Assembly: GCA_008933995.1 (NCBI GenBank)
Contig: WARS01000029.1
Location: 19,189,511 to 19,253,510 of the forward strand
From: Datnioides undecimradiatus
Taxonomy: Eukaryota > Chordata > Actinopteri > Lobotiformes > Datnioididae
DNA: 64,000 nucleotides
Reading direction: 5' to 3'
The notes under the pieces were generated by a model. The model was not told where the DNA came from and did not search any database. It saw only the letters and a list, made by a program, of their open reading frames with translations. Each line of letters opens with the position of its first letter. The stretch's first letter is position 1. Positions 38,321-50,268 of this stretch are shown in pieces. Both the position numbers and the translations under genes were made by a program.

Positions 38321-38975
38321 AAAACACGATAAAATAAGGCTGCTTTAATCGATTTTGTAGAAAAATAAAATAAAATAAAATTGTAGATCTCAGTTCAACT
38401 TCATCTCTTTAAAATCTCATCATCGTCTGATTTGCGCTTGGATTTTATAACCTGATATTTGCAACACAGCTTTCAGTTTAAGAATAATGATTTTGCCTGC
38501 TTGAGGTCACGCAGAATGCCCTATAATTCAACGTCAATCATCTGTTACTGAAGCACCAAATTATACTCGAATTAACATCAGCAGCATTCAGTGTACAAAA
38601 TATAATAATATAATAATAATGATATCCCCATCTGACCCTACAACAGTAGCTGTGGGTGCTTTTTGATTACTTGAGAATGTGGATTTTAAAAAAGATTCAT
38701 GTCGATCACCATTCTCAATGAACTACTGCCAATAAAAATGCAAAGATTTTGAGTAAATATTAAAGTAAATCGTGCACATTATTATTTATATACCGTTATT
38801 TTGCACAGATGGACTAGTAAATATCAAATTTTTCTTCCTTAATTAAAATGTAGCACCAAATAAATACGATTATCTGGAATTATCTGGATGTAGGGTTATC
38901 CGCTGTCAGTTAGTTTGTGGTGTCCTCCTAAATATTTCTTAGACGTCCCTGATGAGGTGCCAGATGTGTCAGTTA

Positions 38976-38989
38976 ACGCCCCCTAGCGG
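38976..38989 (-). promoter_or_regulatory. strong CTCF-like binding site
   Basis: The minus strand reads CCGCTAGGGGGCGT, matching CCASYAGRKGGCRS at most positions, with G for A at the third and T at the last. It is the best such match in the alg6-foxd3 spacer and lies 2.3 kb beyond the foxd3 stop codon. Confidence 0.45.
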
Positions 38990-39875
38990 CTCGAATCTCG
39001 TCTTTTCCGAGGTGTTGTCAGCCTGCAGCATCACCGGCGCAACATCACACACGCGCGCAGAGAGACATCACAGTCTATATGTGCAATTTTACTGCGGGCG
39101 CGCTTGTCCAGTGAGACCTTCACGTGAGATTTAGGCTCAGAGACCCTGCTTTGTGGAGGCTGAACCTGGAGCTGCAGCCACGCATACCTCACGCAAGCTG
39201 TGACGGAAATAAGTCAGAGATGAAAATAATTTATGTGACAAGTTTGACTTCCGATGTTTAAATGCTTTGATGTTTTCTTGAGAAGTCTGAATGTCAAACA
39301 CAGAAAACAGAAAGACACGCAGGGAGCTGCAGTTGGCCGTATTGCATTTTTAAAAATAAAATCAAAATCATATTGTCTGACTGTACCCTAGAAGTGACCT
39401 CTGGACATCTCTCAGTCCAAAGTTTCTTATGATAAAATCAATATTAAATATATCCTTACATTGTAAATTTAAAATTCGAGTTATTCGGAACATGGGGTGA
39501 CAGAAATTACCAATTACAGAGCAACTTCTATATTAATATTTGTTTTTATTTCTATTGCAAAGTATTATGTGTTTCGAGCGAACGGTATGTGTTGATGTGA
39601 CGAACAGGTTTAGTCGGCGATAAAACAAACGTTAGAAAACAAAAATAGGATCCCACTGTACATTAATATTAATAGTCACAATAATAATAAGAGGCCGAAA
39701 ATAACAATAACAGCCCGATAATCATAACGATGAATGAAATGCCACGGTGACACTGGAGAAGCCTTTTGCATCATCAGCACCTTCTTGAGTGTCTGAAAGT
39801 GAATTGAAGAGGAGAGAGAGGCTCCTTTCTCTTTCTCATGGGGATCAGATAAATATAGCGCATATAACCCCCCTT

Positions 39876-39920
39876 ACACACACACACACGCACGCACACG
39901 CTCGCGCGCGCACACGCGCA
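39876..39920. repeat. (CA)n/(CG)n alternating purine-pyrimidine run
   Basis: ACACACACACACACG passing into CTCGCGCGCGCACACGCGC. Such runs can adopt Z-DNA; it is otherwise an ordinary compound microsatellite. Confidence 0.85.
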
Positions 39921-40883
39921 TACTAACCCGACCACCATTTGCTGTTTGTGTAAAAGTGATTAGCCAGACACAACTGCGAAACTGTTACCTTTGTAGTAGC
40001 CAAGCCGCAGAATATCCTGTAAAACGACACGAGCAGTGATGTAATGGTAAATTAAAAGGTGCCTAAACGGTGACTTCCGGCCAGGGATCATCATCAGGAA
40101 AGCAAACAGAAATATGATTTTAATACCAGTTAGTCTGTTTTATTATTTGCTGCCCAGTGTGCGTATATTTTACACCGGCTTGTCTTAACATTTAAAATAT
40201 AATGTCAGATTTATGTCTTTAAATACATTACATTTTTGCAAATAATCGTTTTGGAGATTAACATTTAGATGTAACTGCAAATGTCAGGATATGGCATGTC
40301 TCCCCTTTTACATATTAATACATTTTCATTTATTCTTTAGATTTAAATTCCAATAAAATGTGGACTTTTCCTTATTAGGCTAGTTTATTTTATTTTTACT
40401 TGGGGCAATTCTCGTTTAATTTAACACATTATTGCAAAAACATTTTTTTTTAACATCTCACAATAAAGTTGCAAACCTGAAGAGGCTCGATATCGTTTGC
40501 TGTTTGGCTGTTACCGTAAAAGTACAATGCAATTTCCCTTTGTTACTCCGTAAGTATTATTATAACGGCATCTCTACAAATAGAGAAAGAAGCGTAAAAA
40601 AGGTGAGTTTGGAAATAATTAGTGTTAACACATTGATAATCGGATAATCCTCATAGTTATCAAGCCTGAAAAAGATTTGTTTCGAGCATCTAATGTTCAC
40701 CACATGATTTCTTTTATGTGATAAATCTCTAAAATTGAATTTTGTTAAACGGATCAAATTTAAATTTCCTTGTCCTCAACTTTTATATGCCTATATAGCG
40801 TCAATACTGTATTTCTCTTTAAATCTGTTATCAGACAATTTAAGAATATTAAAAATGAAAATTGATTTTAATTCTTTCTTGGG

Positions 40884-40889
40884 TTTATT
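40884..40889 (-). terminator. foxd3: candidate foxd3 polyadenylation signal
   Basis: AATAAA on the minus strand, about 440 bases beyond the foxd3 stop codon. An ATTAAA-type hexamer lies slightly nearer in the T-rich strip at 40947-40956. The choice between them cannot be made from sequence alone. Confidence 0.35.
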
Positions 40890-41327
40890 TACAAATAAAT
40901 TCAGTTTACAACACAATATAGCTACATAGAATTACATATATTTGATCTTTTTTTTAATTATAAACAGACTATTTTTTTTTTCAGAGCTTTTTCGTGTCTT
41001 GTATGAAAAGGAAGCAGAAAATCGTGTCCAGGTGAGCTTCCAAATACAAAAAAGAAAATGTAAAATAATTATCACAGATCTCAAACGGGAACAAAAGAAA
41101 AAAAAAAGACAGGTAAAAGTCAAACAGGTAAAATCATTCTTTTTTACAAATATTTACAAATATTACCTGTACAGAAATATCTCCTTTTTCTTTTTTTCTC
41201 TGTGTTTCAACAGTCTTTACATGGCTACAGAGTCCAGTGTTTCCTATGGATTTGTGCTGATCACACACATCCCCCAGTAATAATGTCTCTATATAAAAAT
41301 AAGAGTTTCTTTTCTCTTGGATTTAAG

Positions 41328-42524
41328 TCACTGTGAAGGCCATTTGGAGACTGCCGCCGCCGTCGCTGAGGGTAAAACGTGTCCAGAAATAATATTTGAC
41401 GGTACGCTGAGGATGGGTGCTATAGCGGCTGAGGTCCGGGTCAGAGAGAGGGACTGCGCGCTCAGCAGGGCCGACTGAACGGTCACAGGAGGCCGCAGGA
41501 AAGCCTGAGCAGCGCCCGGCGAGGACGAGGAGGCGCTGGAGACCCCGATGATGTTCTCTATACTGAAGGACGGTCTGTTTGAAGGCTCTGATTTGATCAT
41601 GGACGCCGTGCTCAGACTGTTGAGCTGAAGTTGAAGACTCGGGCTCAGCTGGGAGTTGAACGCTTTTCTGTTCAGCTCCGCCGAGGGCAAGAGAGGGACG
41701 CCCGGTGGCAGCATGTGACCTACAGGGGGGATGTACGGGTACTGCAAAGCCGCCGGATGGGAATAAGCAGCCGGATGGATCCCGTAGTGCCTCCCGTAGG
41801 GGCCTCCGAGGCTATACGCGCCGAAACTTTGCATCATGAGCGCGGTCTGGTCCCTGAGCATGTCCGGCTGAACCCTCTTGAACCTCTTCCTCCTCCTGAG
41901 GAAGCTGCCGTTGTCGAACATGTCCTCTGACGCGGGATCCAGGGTCCAGTAGTTGCCCTTGCCGGGGTTGCCAGGCTCCCGGGGGATTTTCACGAAGCAG
42001 TCGTTGAGGGACAAGTTGTGGCGAATGGAGTTTTGCCACGCCGGGAACTTCTCCCGGTAATACGGGAAGCGGTTGCTGATGAACTCACAGATCCCGCTCA
42101 GGGTGAGCTTTTTCTGCGGGCTCTGGAGGATGGCCATGGTGATGAGGGCGATGTAGGAGTAAGGCGGCTTTACCAGGCTGCTTTTGGGCTTCTGGATCCC
42201 ACCACCCGACGCTGCGCTCTGGTCTTGACCCTCTCCCTTGCCGGTGCCCGTCTCCCCCTCCCCGGAGCTCTCGCAGCACGGACTCCCTCCTCCGGACCCG
42301 ATCTCCTCTTTCTCCACTTCGATCTCATCTTCCAGCTCCTCGTCGCCTGTTTCCCCTCGGAGGTCGTGCAGGATGCCTCCCCCCGGGCTGTCGCAGTCGC
42401 TGTCCACTCTCTCCATGCCCTCCTCGTCCCCCTCGCCCACCACGTCGATATCCACGTCCTCCGCCGTGAGCACAGTTTGGCCGGACATATCGCTGGCTCT
42501 TTCGCTGCCTCCAGACAGGGTCAT
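41328..42524 (-). CDS. foxd3: Forkhead box protein D3, single exon
   Basis: A winged-helix transcription factor, mostly a repressor, that specifies neural crest and maintains multipotent progenitors. The open frame gives 398 residues without an intron, as in other FOXD genes. Start chosen at [20 protein letters not shown], the conserved FOXD3 N-terminus ([13 protein letters not shown] follows). Residues 41-110 are acidic and Gly/Ser-rich. The forkhead domain spans about 118-217, from [15 protein letters not shown] through [15 protein letters not shown] to [20 protein letters not shown] at 320-327 is an eh1-type Groucho/TLE-binding motif, and IKSE at 310-313 fits a sumoylation site. The C-terminus [10 protein letters not shown] matches the family ending. 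The alanine tracts of mammalian FOXD3 are mostly absent, as expected in fish. Large plus-strand frames over this gene are shadows of its GC-rich coding sequence. Confidence 0.98.
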   Translation of the reverse strand: MTLSGGSERASDMSGQTVLTAEDVDIDVVGEGDEEGMERVDSDCDSPGGGILHDLRGETGDEELEDEIEVEKEEIGSGGGSPCCESSGEGETGTGKGEGQDQSAASGGGIQKPKSSLVKPPYSYIALITMAILQSPQKKLTLSGICEFISNRFPYYREKFPAWQNSIRHNLSLNDCFVKIPREPGNPGKGNYWTLDPASEDMFDNGSFLRRRKRFKRVQPDMLRDQTALMMQSFGAYSLGGPYGRHYGIHPAAYSHPAALQYPYIPPVGHMLPPGVPLLPSAELNRKAFNSQLSPSLQLQLNSLSTASMIKSEPSNRPSFSIENIIGVSSASSSSPGAAQAFLRPPVTVQSALLSAQSLSLTRTSAAIAPILSVPSNIISGHVLPSATAAAVSKWPSQ

Positions 42525-42914
42525 CTCACGGCTTACTCACACTTGTTGTCTAAAAAGTCTAGCGGAGCCAAAACAACCGAGGAGCCGGGTGTGATGGGTA
42601 GGTGGGACCAACGCGGTCAGTGCGCACAGACGGTGGGACTGCTGGACTTCTGCTCGTCCCTGTCAAGAGATCGGACGTCTCCAAAAATCTAAATGGAGTT
42701 GAAACCGGCACTGAGCCAGTCAAACCAGAGCGAAACTTCGGCTTCTTCGAATATTTCTCCACTCGGTAAGTGAACAGGCCCGTGAAAAGCGGCGCAGTCT
42801 TGCTTCGAAGTTGTTTGGAGACGGTGCGACTTTTGCGCTCCGACGTCCCTTCTCGGCGCGTGTATTTCCTATACGAGTGATATTTGGAGAACCACGCCGA
42901 GATGACACATGCTG

Positions 42915-42938
42915 CTTTTAAAGGCCGAAGCTTTTAAA
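42915..42938 (-). promoter_or_regulatory. foxd3: candidate foxd3 TATA-like elements
   Basis: Two TTTAAAAG boxes on the minus strand (42915-42922 and 42931-42938) lie about 400 bases upstream of the foxd3 ATG. A start about 30 bases downstream would leave a 5' UTR near 370 bases. This is only a motif-level inference. Confidence 0.3.
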
Positions 42939-45125
42939 AGGACTGTCTGATAGATTACTTTTCCCAGTATAAGATATACTATCAGTGCAGGACACGTGGT
43001 CCGGTGACGACAGACGCCCCCTCTCTTCTCCTCTCCTCCCTCCCTCCACCCCTCGCTCCTCTCTGTTAAACCATGCAAACTGGAGTTGTTTCATGGATTT
43101 GTCAACAATGGGACATCAGCAATGCTGCTTTCCGCTGATTTCTGTGTTCGTCCGTCATAGACCATTTAACGGTGGCAGAGGGAGGAGGAGGAGGGGGAGA
43201 GAAAATTGGCCCGCGTGATTGAAAGATCTGATGCGCATTAACGTGGCTGCGCAAAAAACAACCCAAACCTTTAACTTTGCTCATGCAAACTCTGCTGAAA
43301 GCCGCAGAATGAAAACGACTACAGCTAAGTTCACCGAATCCTCCTTTAACTTCCCTAATTTGTTAACGTTTGTTTCAATTCTTAAATGGTGCATGCGTGG
43401 ATTTTTTTTTTTTTCCTGCAGTTTGATTTAAACCGGTTTTCTTGCATGTTGCTCTGCGTCCGGGATACTTTGCCAGTGCGTAAGGATAACATTTCCTATA
43501 CTTTGTTTTAAGTTGGTGCTAAAGTGCATGCCTTGACATTTCAGGCTTTCACAGCCCTGTCGTGTAAATGCAAGCTGCGAATGCAAAGCATGAATTGAAG
43601 TCTATTTATTCCCGCAGGATTAGCCGAAGGTGGGAAGAATATTGAGCGGCAGCGGCAGCGGCAGCACCAGCGACAATGAATGGAGAGAATAAAGCGTTTC
43701 CTTAAGAGTTTGGAAGAGGTGCTAACGACCGCAATCACTGCGCGATTTTACATTTGAAAAAAGTAGGAAATGCGGGCAGCGGGTGAATGCAAAGAGAGCA
43801 TTTATTCACAAGCATGAAGGTGAGCGGTGTAGGCTGGGCTCAGGGAGAGGATGTCGGATCCAATACAGAGGGTTTCCTCCGTGGTGTGAGAACATTTGGG
43901 AAGACTAGAGCAAGAACAGGACGATCGTGTATTTACTCCGCTCAAAGCGACTGAAGACACGTGTAGTGAAGGAACAATATAGGGATTTTTAAATTCAGAT
44001 ATATTCCAATGTGCCCCAAGCGAGCCACACACCCTCAATTGATTTTGTCGGAAGTCTTTTAGCAGGTTAATGAAAATATCTATAATCAACATCGGCCAGC
44101 TATTTGTGACAAAGCTTCATTTGGATGCATTAAAACATGAAAACGAATTAAAACTGACGATATGGTATAACTCGCTATTATTAAGCTCATTTCCCCCCCT
44201 CGATTAAAACACCTTATAAGGCAGAATGCAGTTCAATTCGGGAAGTATCACGTAAATTGCTGTTATCAAATTTTGCTTTAATTATTACTGTAATTACATG
44301 TTTATTAATATTACCCAAAACATTTACACGTGTCACCAATTACCATGAATTATTCTAATTCACGTGGAGAAAACTGAAAATATCTGAACAAAAAGCACAA
44401 TGTTTTGGTTTCATTCCGCAGTTGACTTTGCTCTAAAATCTCCTCAGTGCTGTTTTGTTTTGGTATTTGATAGTTTTTGGGGGTAAATTTGATCCTTTAA
44501 TTGCCTCCAGCGGCGCACAGAGGTGCCGCTTCACGCGCCAGGATAAAAGTCGGATTAATCAAACACTATCATTAATAACGCGCGTATGGGTCAAAGGAGG
44601 GAAACGTGGCTTCCGATTAGACTCGCCTCGTGCTAATCTCTCCGTGACCTGTGTGATCTGCAGGGCCGTCAATACGGACTACTTAGCAGATGAGACCAGA
44701 GTCTACATCAACTTTTATCCTGCTCATCCGCGGGGCGAACGCGTATTTAAGGAAGCGACGTTACTCGTTTCTGCTTTTCTCGGGACATAAATAAACAAAA
44801 TAAATAAAAACAACAAGCCCTTATTAATGTTAGAGGTTTTTCTCAACTCAAAAACATATCCGACAAAATCCTTATAGTCTCCTGCTGATATGAACTCTTC
44901 CTGATTTAGAGACTTCTTGATGTCTCTTCGCTCTCAACAATACATTTCGTTATGTGGCCCCAACCTTATTTTCGCTGCCATTTAAATGTTTCCTACAGGT
45001 CAAATAAAAAAAAGCCTCACTTCTCACACTTTGTATTTGCACTTTTTCTTATTTTGAATGATTTTATGAAGGAAGGTCACAGAGCTTCTGCCTTAACCAA
45101 CCTCTCTCGCTCTCTCTCTCCCTCT

Positions 45126-45187
45126 GTGCGCGTGTGTGTGTGTTTGTGTGTGTTTTAGTGGGGGGAGAGAGAGAGAGAGAGAGAGAG
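45126..45187. repeat. compound (GT)n and (GA)n microsatellite
   Basis: GT-rich run 45126-45154, then a pure (GA)n run 45165-45187, separated by TTTTAGTGGGG. Confidence 0.9.
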
Positions 45188-45654
45188 TGAGACAGGTGCA
45201 GCCAGCCTCCTTTAAAAAAAATAATCCCAGAGTCGCAGTGTTGTGTGAAAGGCGGCGTAACTGCTGATATAACCTGACTGAAGCAGCACCGAGAGGGGGT
45301 TTCAAACCCGTCCTTCCTGTGATCTTTTGAAGCCTCATAAATCCGCTTTTATACCTCCGCAGTTTGTTAATGAAATGTACGTTTTAAGCACACATGCACG
45401 GCTTAGCGCGACAAAACCTTTTAGTATAATAAGCCAACTCGCTCCGGCATGAAACCATTAGGGGGGGTTTGCTGCTGGGGTGGGGAGGCAGACGGAAGAT
45501 ACAGCGAAGCAGCAGGCACAGGTGATGGAGAGGAAGCAGTCGCCAACATGCGATCACTGCAAACTACCGGCAAGGTCACCGAACAAATAATTGTGATCAT
45601 AATAACGTGATGCTCCGGTGATGGTGATACACCCCCTCCTCTTTCTCCCGTGTG

Positions 45655-45668
45655 CCCCCCCCCCCCCC
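45655..45668 (+). repeat. C14 homopolymer
   Basis: Fourteen consecutive C on the plus strand; a likely site of assembly or length uncertainty. Confidence 0.9.
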
Positions 45669-46516
45669 TTGTCTCACTGGGGTCAGAGGTCAGGGTCACA
45701 TGGCGAAGACAGCAAGGTGTCACACGTTTGCTCAAGGAAACTTCGGCAGAGGATTAATGAAAGAGGGGGTAATACAGAGATGCAAGATGGGGTTAAATCC
45801 TCTCATTTTGGGGTAAATGCCAAAACAGTGGTCAGAGAGTTTCACACATTTCGACGCTTTTTTCCTTTGCGTGACATTTTTTTTTTGATGCCACAGGAGT
45901 GATTTTCCTGCTTTCTCTGCTTTACAGTGACGGTTTCAAAGAAAGTCTAAATCAAAACGCGTGAAGGTGAGCACTCTCAAGCCCTTCTTCAAGGTGATTT
46001 TTCGTAAATATGAAACATATAAGAATGTGGGGCTGACTTGGGACGATTTGTAAGAAATTTTAGGGCATTTTTATCGCAGTTTGTGCACGTGCGAGCTAAA
46101 TTCCAAGGGCTTGCAGGTGCAGGTGTGCAGGATTATGGGAAAGGTGGACGTCAGTTTATTTTTGGGTTGGATGGATTTTGACATTCACCCTCAAATCAAT
46201 GAGAACTCGTTCTCCCTTTCGATTCTTTTTATTTCTTTGATTTGTGCACAATGCACAAATATTTAAGTGCAATATCTCCGGTTGATTTTAGCGTAAAATC
46301 GCGGAAAAAAGAAGTTAACATTTTTTGCTAATTATTGATTGGTGATCAAAATGTGCATTAAATATGAGACTAAACCATATGACGTGTGCTCAAAATTCAA
46401 ACATTTTACCCCAGATCAAAGCAAAATCCCAAAACATCCCGAATCTTCCTCGACTCACATCCTTGCATCGAAATCAGCTGTTTGTTAAAACCAGATTTTT
46501 TTTGAAAAGCAACTCC

Positions 46517-46540
46517 TTTAATTAATTAATTAATTAATTA
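46517..46540. repeat. (TTAA)n run
   Basis: Six tandem TTAA units, each also containing a TAATTA homeodomain core. It begins a repeat-poor strip (to about 46660) with TGTAATTACG and TTAATTATTTTA that looks regulatory. Confidence 0.85.
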
Positions 46541-49500
46541 GTTGAGCGAGCGGTTGGGGGCAGCAGCTAGTTAAACGCTATGATGAATTAATGGCATTGT
46601 TAGCGCGCCTGTAATTACGACCATTATGTTAATTATTTTATACCGGTAGCCAGATCTTCAGCTTGTCAGATTTAATAAAAGCGTCGTGTCCTGAAAAAGC
46701 GAAGGGAAGAAAAAAAAACGAAAAACAAAATCTGTGTCGTGACGCAGAAAATTCACAAATTATTGAAATATTGTTTTTTTTTTTCTAATTGGATTTTTCA
46801 CGGTGGGCAGTGTGGATTCCGCAGGGCCCCGGAAGGCAGGCACGTGAGCTGGGTTTTCTCTTTTTTGGAAATCACCATTTTCAGCCCCCCTCAAAGAATC
46901 CACTCTATCAACCTGCGAGTTTCTGTCAAACAATATGATGGAGCCCATATTTAACCCTCCCTCCTGCAGGATGAGCCGGAGCCACGTCTCTCCTACACAA
47001 CAGAGCACGAAGGGCCCAAAAATAGAAGACACACGCGTGTACGTGTCTGTGCGTGTTTACCCTATGCGTGTGTGTTTGTGTGTTTCTGCAGGACGTCCCA
47101 TCTTTTCTGACGCGCTCGCAGGCTGCACAGCGTCACAGCAGGTGATGCGGGACTCACTTTAGCCTTTCGCTCATATTTTGGGGTTATGATATTTACATTA
47201 TGATGCGCTCTGAATTCTCGATTTGCATTATTTAGTGTGCATGATAATAGATTTAAAAGAAAAAAAAAAGAACTCTAGCGGATTTTTAGGCTGTTTACGG
47301 GGTTTATGAGCACCACTGATTGCTGCTGAAGCCAGGGGAAAATATATGATCATGTTAAGAAACTTTATTTTTTCCCCCCAAAGTTTTTGAATTGAAAAAT
47401 TAGTGGACAGCTGATTTTTTGGGGCTCTGAGGTCCCCAGGCTCCTCTGCGGCCTGTGTCTTCTGGAGGGCTTTCCGAGGCGCCACCATTCACAAGCCGCA
47501 TTTTGGCCGCGAGGTTTAATTCATCATTTTTGAAGTCATACCTGAGAGTAAGATGATTAAGATGAGGGATTATCTATAGAAAACATCTGTATTGAGGTGA
47601 AACATAATATACTTGATCTCATTTAAAAAGGCAGAAATAATAGCACTGGCAAACAATTTAAAAAATGTATTTTCCCTCTGATTTAATTTGTATAAAATCT
47701 TCAAATGTCTCAACTTTCAGCGTTTAAACGAGAGAAATGTGTCGTGAACTGTCGCTTTCCATCAGGCCAACAACCCGAACGAATATCTCGTGCTCATAAG
47801 AGACAGTCACCAAATCATACGTGGGAGTGAAGGTCCCAAAACCTCTTTTTCATTGTCATCTTTGATTATTAGGCTATTATCCTCCAGTTAAATTGAGTGG
47901 TGACATCTGAATTCGTTTTCATCTCATGTGAGGTAAAAAAAAACCCCAACAAAAATAAACAATGTTGAATAAACTGCGATGCAACTGGAAAACAAAACGT
48001 CTTATTACGCACTGTAGCGTCTCCACGCAGCCCCGTCACCCGTCTATCGCTCTTCTCCTCCGGCTGCCCGTCGGTGTGCAGCCCCCGGGGAGGCTGCATG
48101 GTGCTCGCGGTTGCTGGTGGGAAAGTGACACCTCCAGCTAAATGCTGCCGGATTACCATGCCAATGTGTACTTGTTAAGTACGTGCAATGTCACCCAGTT
48201 TGTAGGCTTTTTGTCATTCAGATTGAGGCTGAAAGGTTGCACATAAGTATTTTCACTGGTTTGTGCGAGTGCACCGATTTAGGCTGTAAACGGTGTAAAT
48301 TGGCCCTGTAGCGAGCATTTAACACAGTGTCAAAACACATGCGAGCCTGCCTTTGCACCAAATCGTTGACTGCATGAAACATTGGTAAACATCGCGCCAC
48401 TGCAGCCAATAGTGTCAAATGGTGGTGGTAATTGGATTCTTAATAAACAGAAATAAAAAGAAAAATCAAACAAAAGTCAGGTTGTCCATGTGTAAAAAAA
48501 ACATATTTAAGAGTGAAGCATTAAGAAATCAGTGAATAATATATCAGATAAATAAATTATGAAATTATAAAAGTCAGTTATTGTCAGAAATGGAATTGAT
48601 TTTGCATGATTTGATGGTAAATTAGGAAACACTGACACATGTTTCATATGAGCTGATGGTCTGGCCATTAGGGGAAAAAAAAAAGCTCATTTGTGCACAA
48701 AGACCAGACAGAATCAAAGAAAATCCCAAATTTAACACTGCTCCACAAGAAAGGTGTCTAATTTAAAAATCTTGTTGTGACTCCCCCGCGTCTTAATGTG
48801 AGGCAGCTTTTCTTATAATTCACATCAAAAGGAAACTCTCAAAAGGAAACTCTCATCCTCTTGCCTATTGATGCATACATATATGTAACATCACACTAAA
48901 TTACCTCCCACATCCCGCCTGCCCTGCCCATAATAATATTCCTTCACATAATCTGTCAAGATCCTCACAAAGACACTTTACCTCTTCTCGAACCCAATTA
49001 TGGGATTTGGAAAAGAAGAGGATGAGGAGGAGGAGGAGGAGAAATAAAGCTTGGAGAGGATGATGTTATGCTTTTATGATTGACTCAGATGCATATTTAT
49101 GCTAAAAGTGTCTTTATGCTGTTCAAACTGACAGTCTATAATATGCTTTATTCTCATGAAAGCCTAATGTCATCACCTTAAGGTATATTTAATTCATCTT
49201 AAAAACGTAACATCGCTCCTTTAACGCACATCTCACACGTTGTCCCTTAGTCGCTTGATAAAAAAACGTGTCCTTGTCTGTTATTGGAGTGGGGAAGTGC
49301 ATCCACATCCTAATCAAAGTCGTTGTGCTGTCTCTTGAAATTAAGGACTGCACCTTTAAATTGTCAATTACGCCGAGGTTAAGTGGACTGAATAGACCCA
49401 ATGATTCAAATCAGGTGTTACAATTTACCGCACATGGCTATCTGACTTCATTTCATTTTGGCCTGAGCCGCTCTGGCAGACGATTAAGTGATTTATTACA

Positions 49501-50084
49501 CAAAGGAACATATGAATAATGTGTATATTTGGCCTCGCTTACTCCACAGTTGTTTACAAAATACTGCATTTGTATGTGGATTTAATATATATTTATGACT
49601 ACATATCAATAGACCTTTATTCTTCGTGATTAGTTTAAATACTCTTTGGGTCAAAATGGACCTAATACTAGTCAATATAGCACCAACACGCGACTGGGTT
49701 AACTTTACACAGCACCTATGTTGTTTTGTCTCTGTATTATTATTTATTTTCTCGCTGTCAGGGTTCTTTTTGACTCAGTCATAGACACAAAACACTTAAG
49801 TTTTGCTTTAATTTGCTATCAAGGATGTACGAACAGCAACCTTTTCAAATTATTGTGCCCAAACTAAAACATTGAATAGATTTAAAGGCAAGCTGGTATA
49901 ATCTGCTCTTTTAAGCTCACATAATAATGTGTCCTTTGCATCCTTTGTGGGTGACTGCTGACTGTTTTTCTTTATTGACTGTTTGATTTGTAAAAGCTCT
50001 TTAAGTTAGTCAGAATATTACAACGTCACAATTACAGGGATCTGTAAATGAAGCTTCACGGCGCTTGTTTTTGTGTCAAACGTC
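46541..50084. other. intergenic stretch upstream of foxd3
   Basis: AT-rich with no recognised gene. Minor features: a 14-bp direct duplication AAAAGGAAACTCTC at 48827-48854 and a (GAG)n run at 49024-49041. Confidence 0.5.
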
Positions 50085-50268
50085 AAGAAAATTCAGTTTA
50101 TTGTATTATAAGACAAGAAGAAGCAACAAATTCCCACCTCAAATGGCTAGAAGCATTAAATGTTTGGTGTTTTTGCATGAAAAATTAAGTAAAAGATAAA
50201 TCAGGAAGTAAAATAGTTTTCATTTTCTGTCGCTCAACTAATTAATAAGTAAACAAATCATTTTATCT
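50085..50268 (+). mobile_element. diverged teleost interspersed repeat, 3' half
   Basis: Contains ATTCAGTTTATTGTATTATA, then GAAAAATTAAGTAAAAGATA and the tail TTTTCTGTCGCTCAACTAAT ending CAAATCATTTTA. The tail matches that of the copy at 28497-28706 in the same orientation. Confidence 0.5.

Larger units (their letters stand above)
35395..40880. other. alg6-foxd3 spacer
   Basis: AT-rich intergenic DNA between the alg6 start and the foxd3 3' end. No protein gene recognised. It contains a repeat-free strip at 36600-36860 with homeobox-type motifs (TTATTAATG), a CpG-rich patch at 38110-38320, a CTCF-like site at 38976-38989, and a mixed CA/CG purine-pyrimidine run at 39876-39920. The first few hundred bases should include the alg6 promoter and 5' UTR. 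Confidence 0.55.
42525..46500. promoter_or_regulatory. foxd3 upstream region
   Basis: The proximal 700 bases are GC-rich and contain the presumed promoter. Farther out lie a GT/GA compound microsatellite, a C14 run, and a repeat-free, CpG-containing strip at 44480-44770 with GATTAATC and CATTAATAACGCG motifs. No protein gene recognised on either strand. FOXD3 neural crest enhancers are known upstream of the gene in other vertebrates, so this is the natural place for them. Confidence 0.45.

Noticed and set aside
42018-42692. 224-codon plus-strand open frame over foxd3
   Set aside because: Antisense shadow of the GC-rich foxd3 coding sequence; no family resemblance, while the minus strand has a full forkhead protein.
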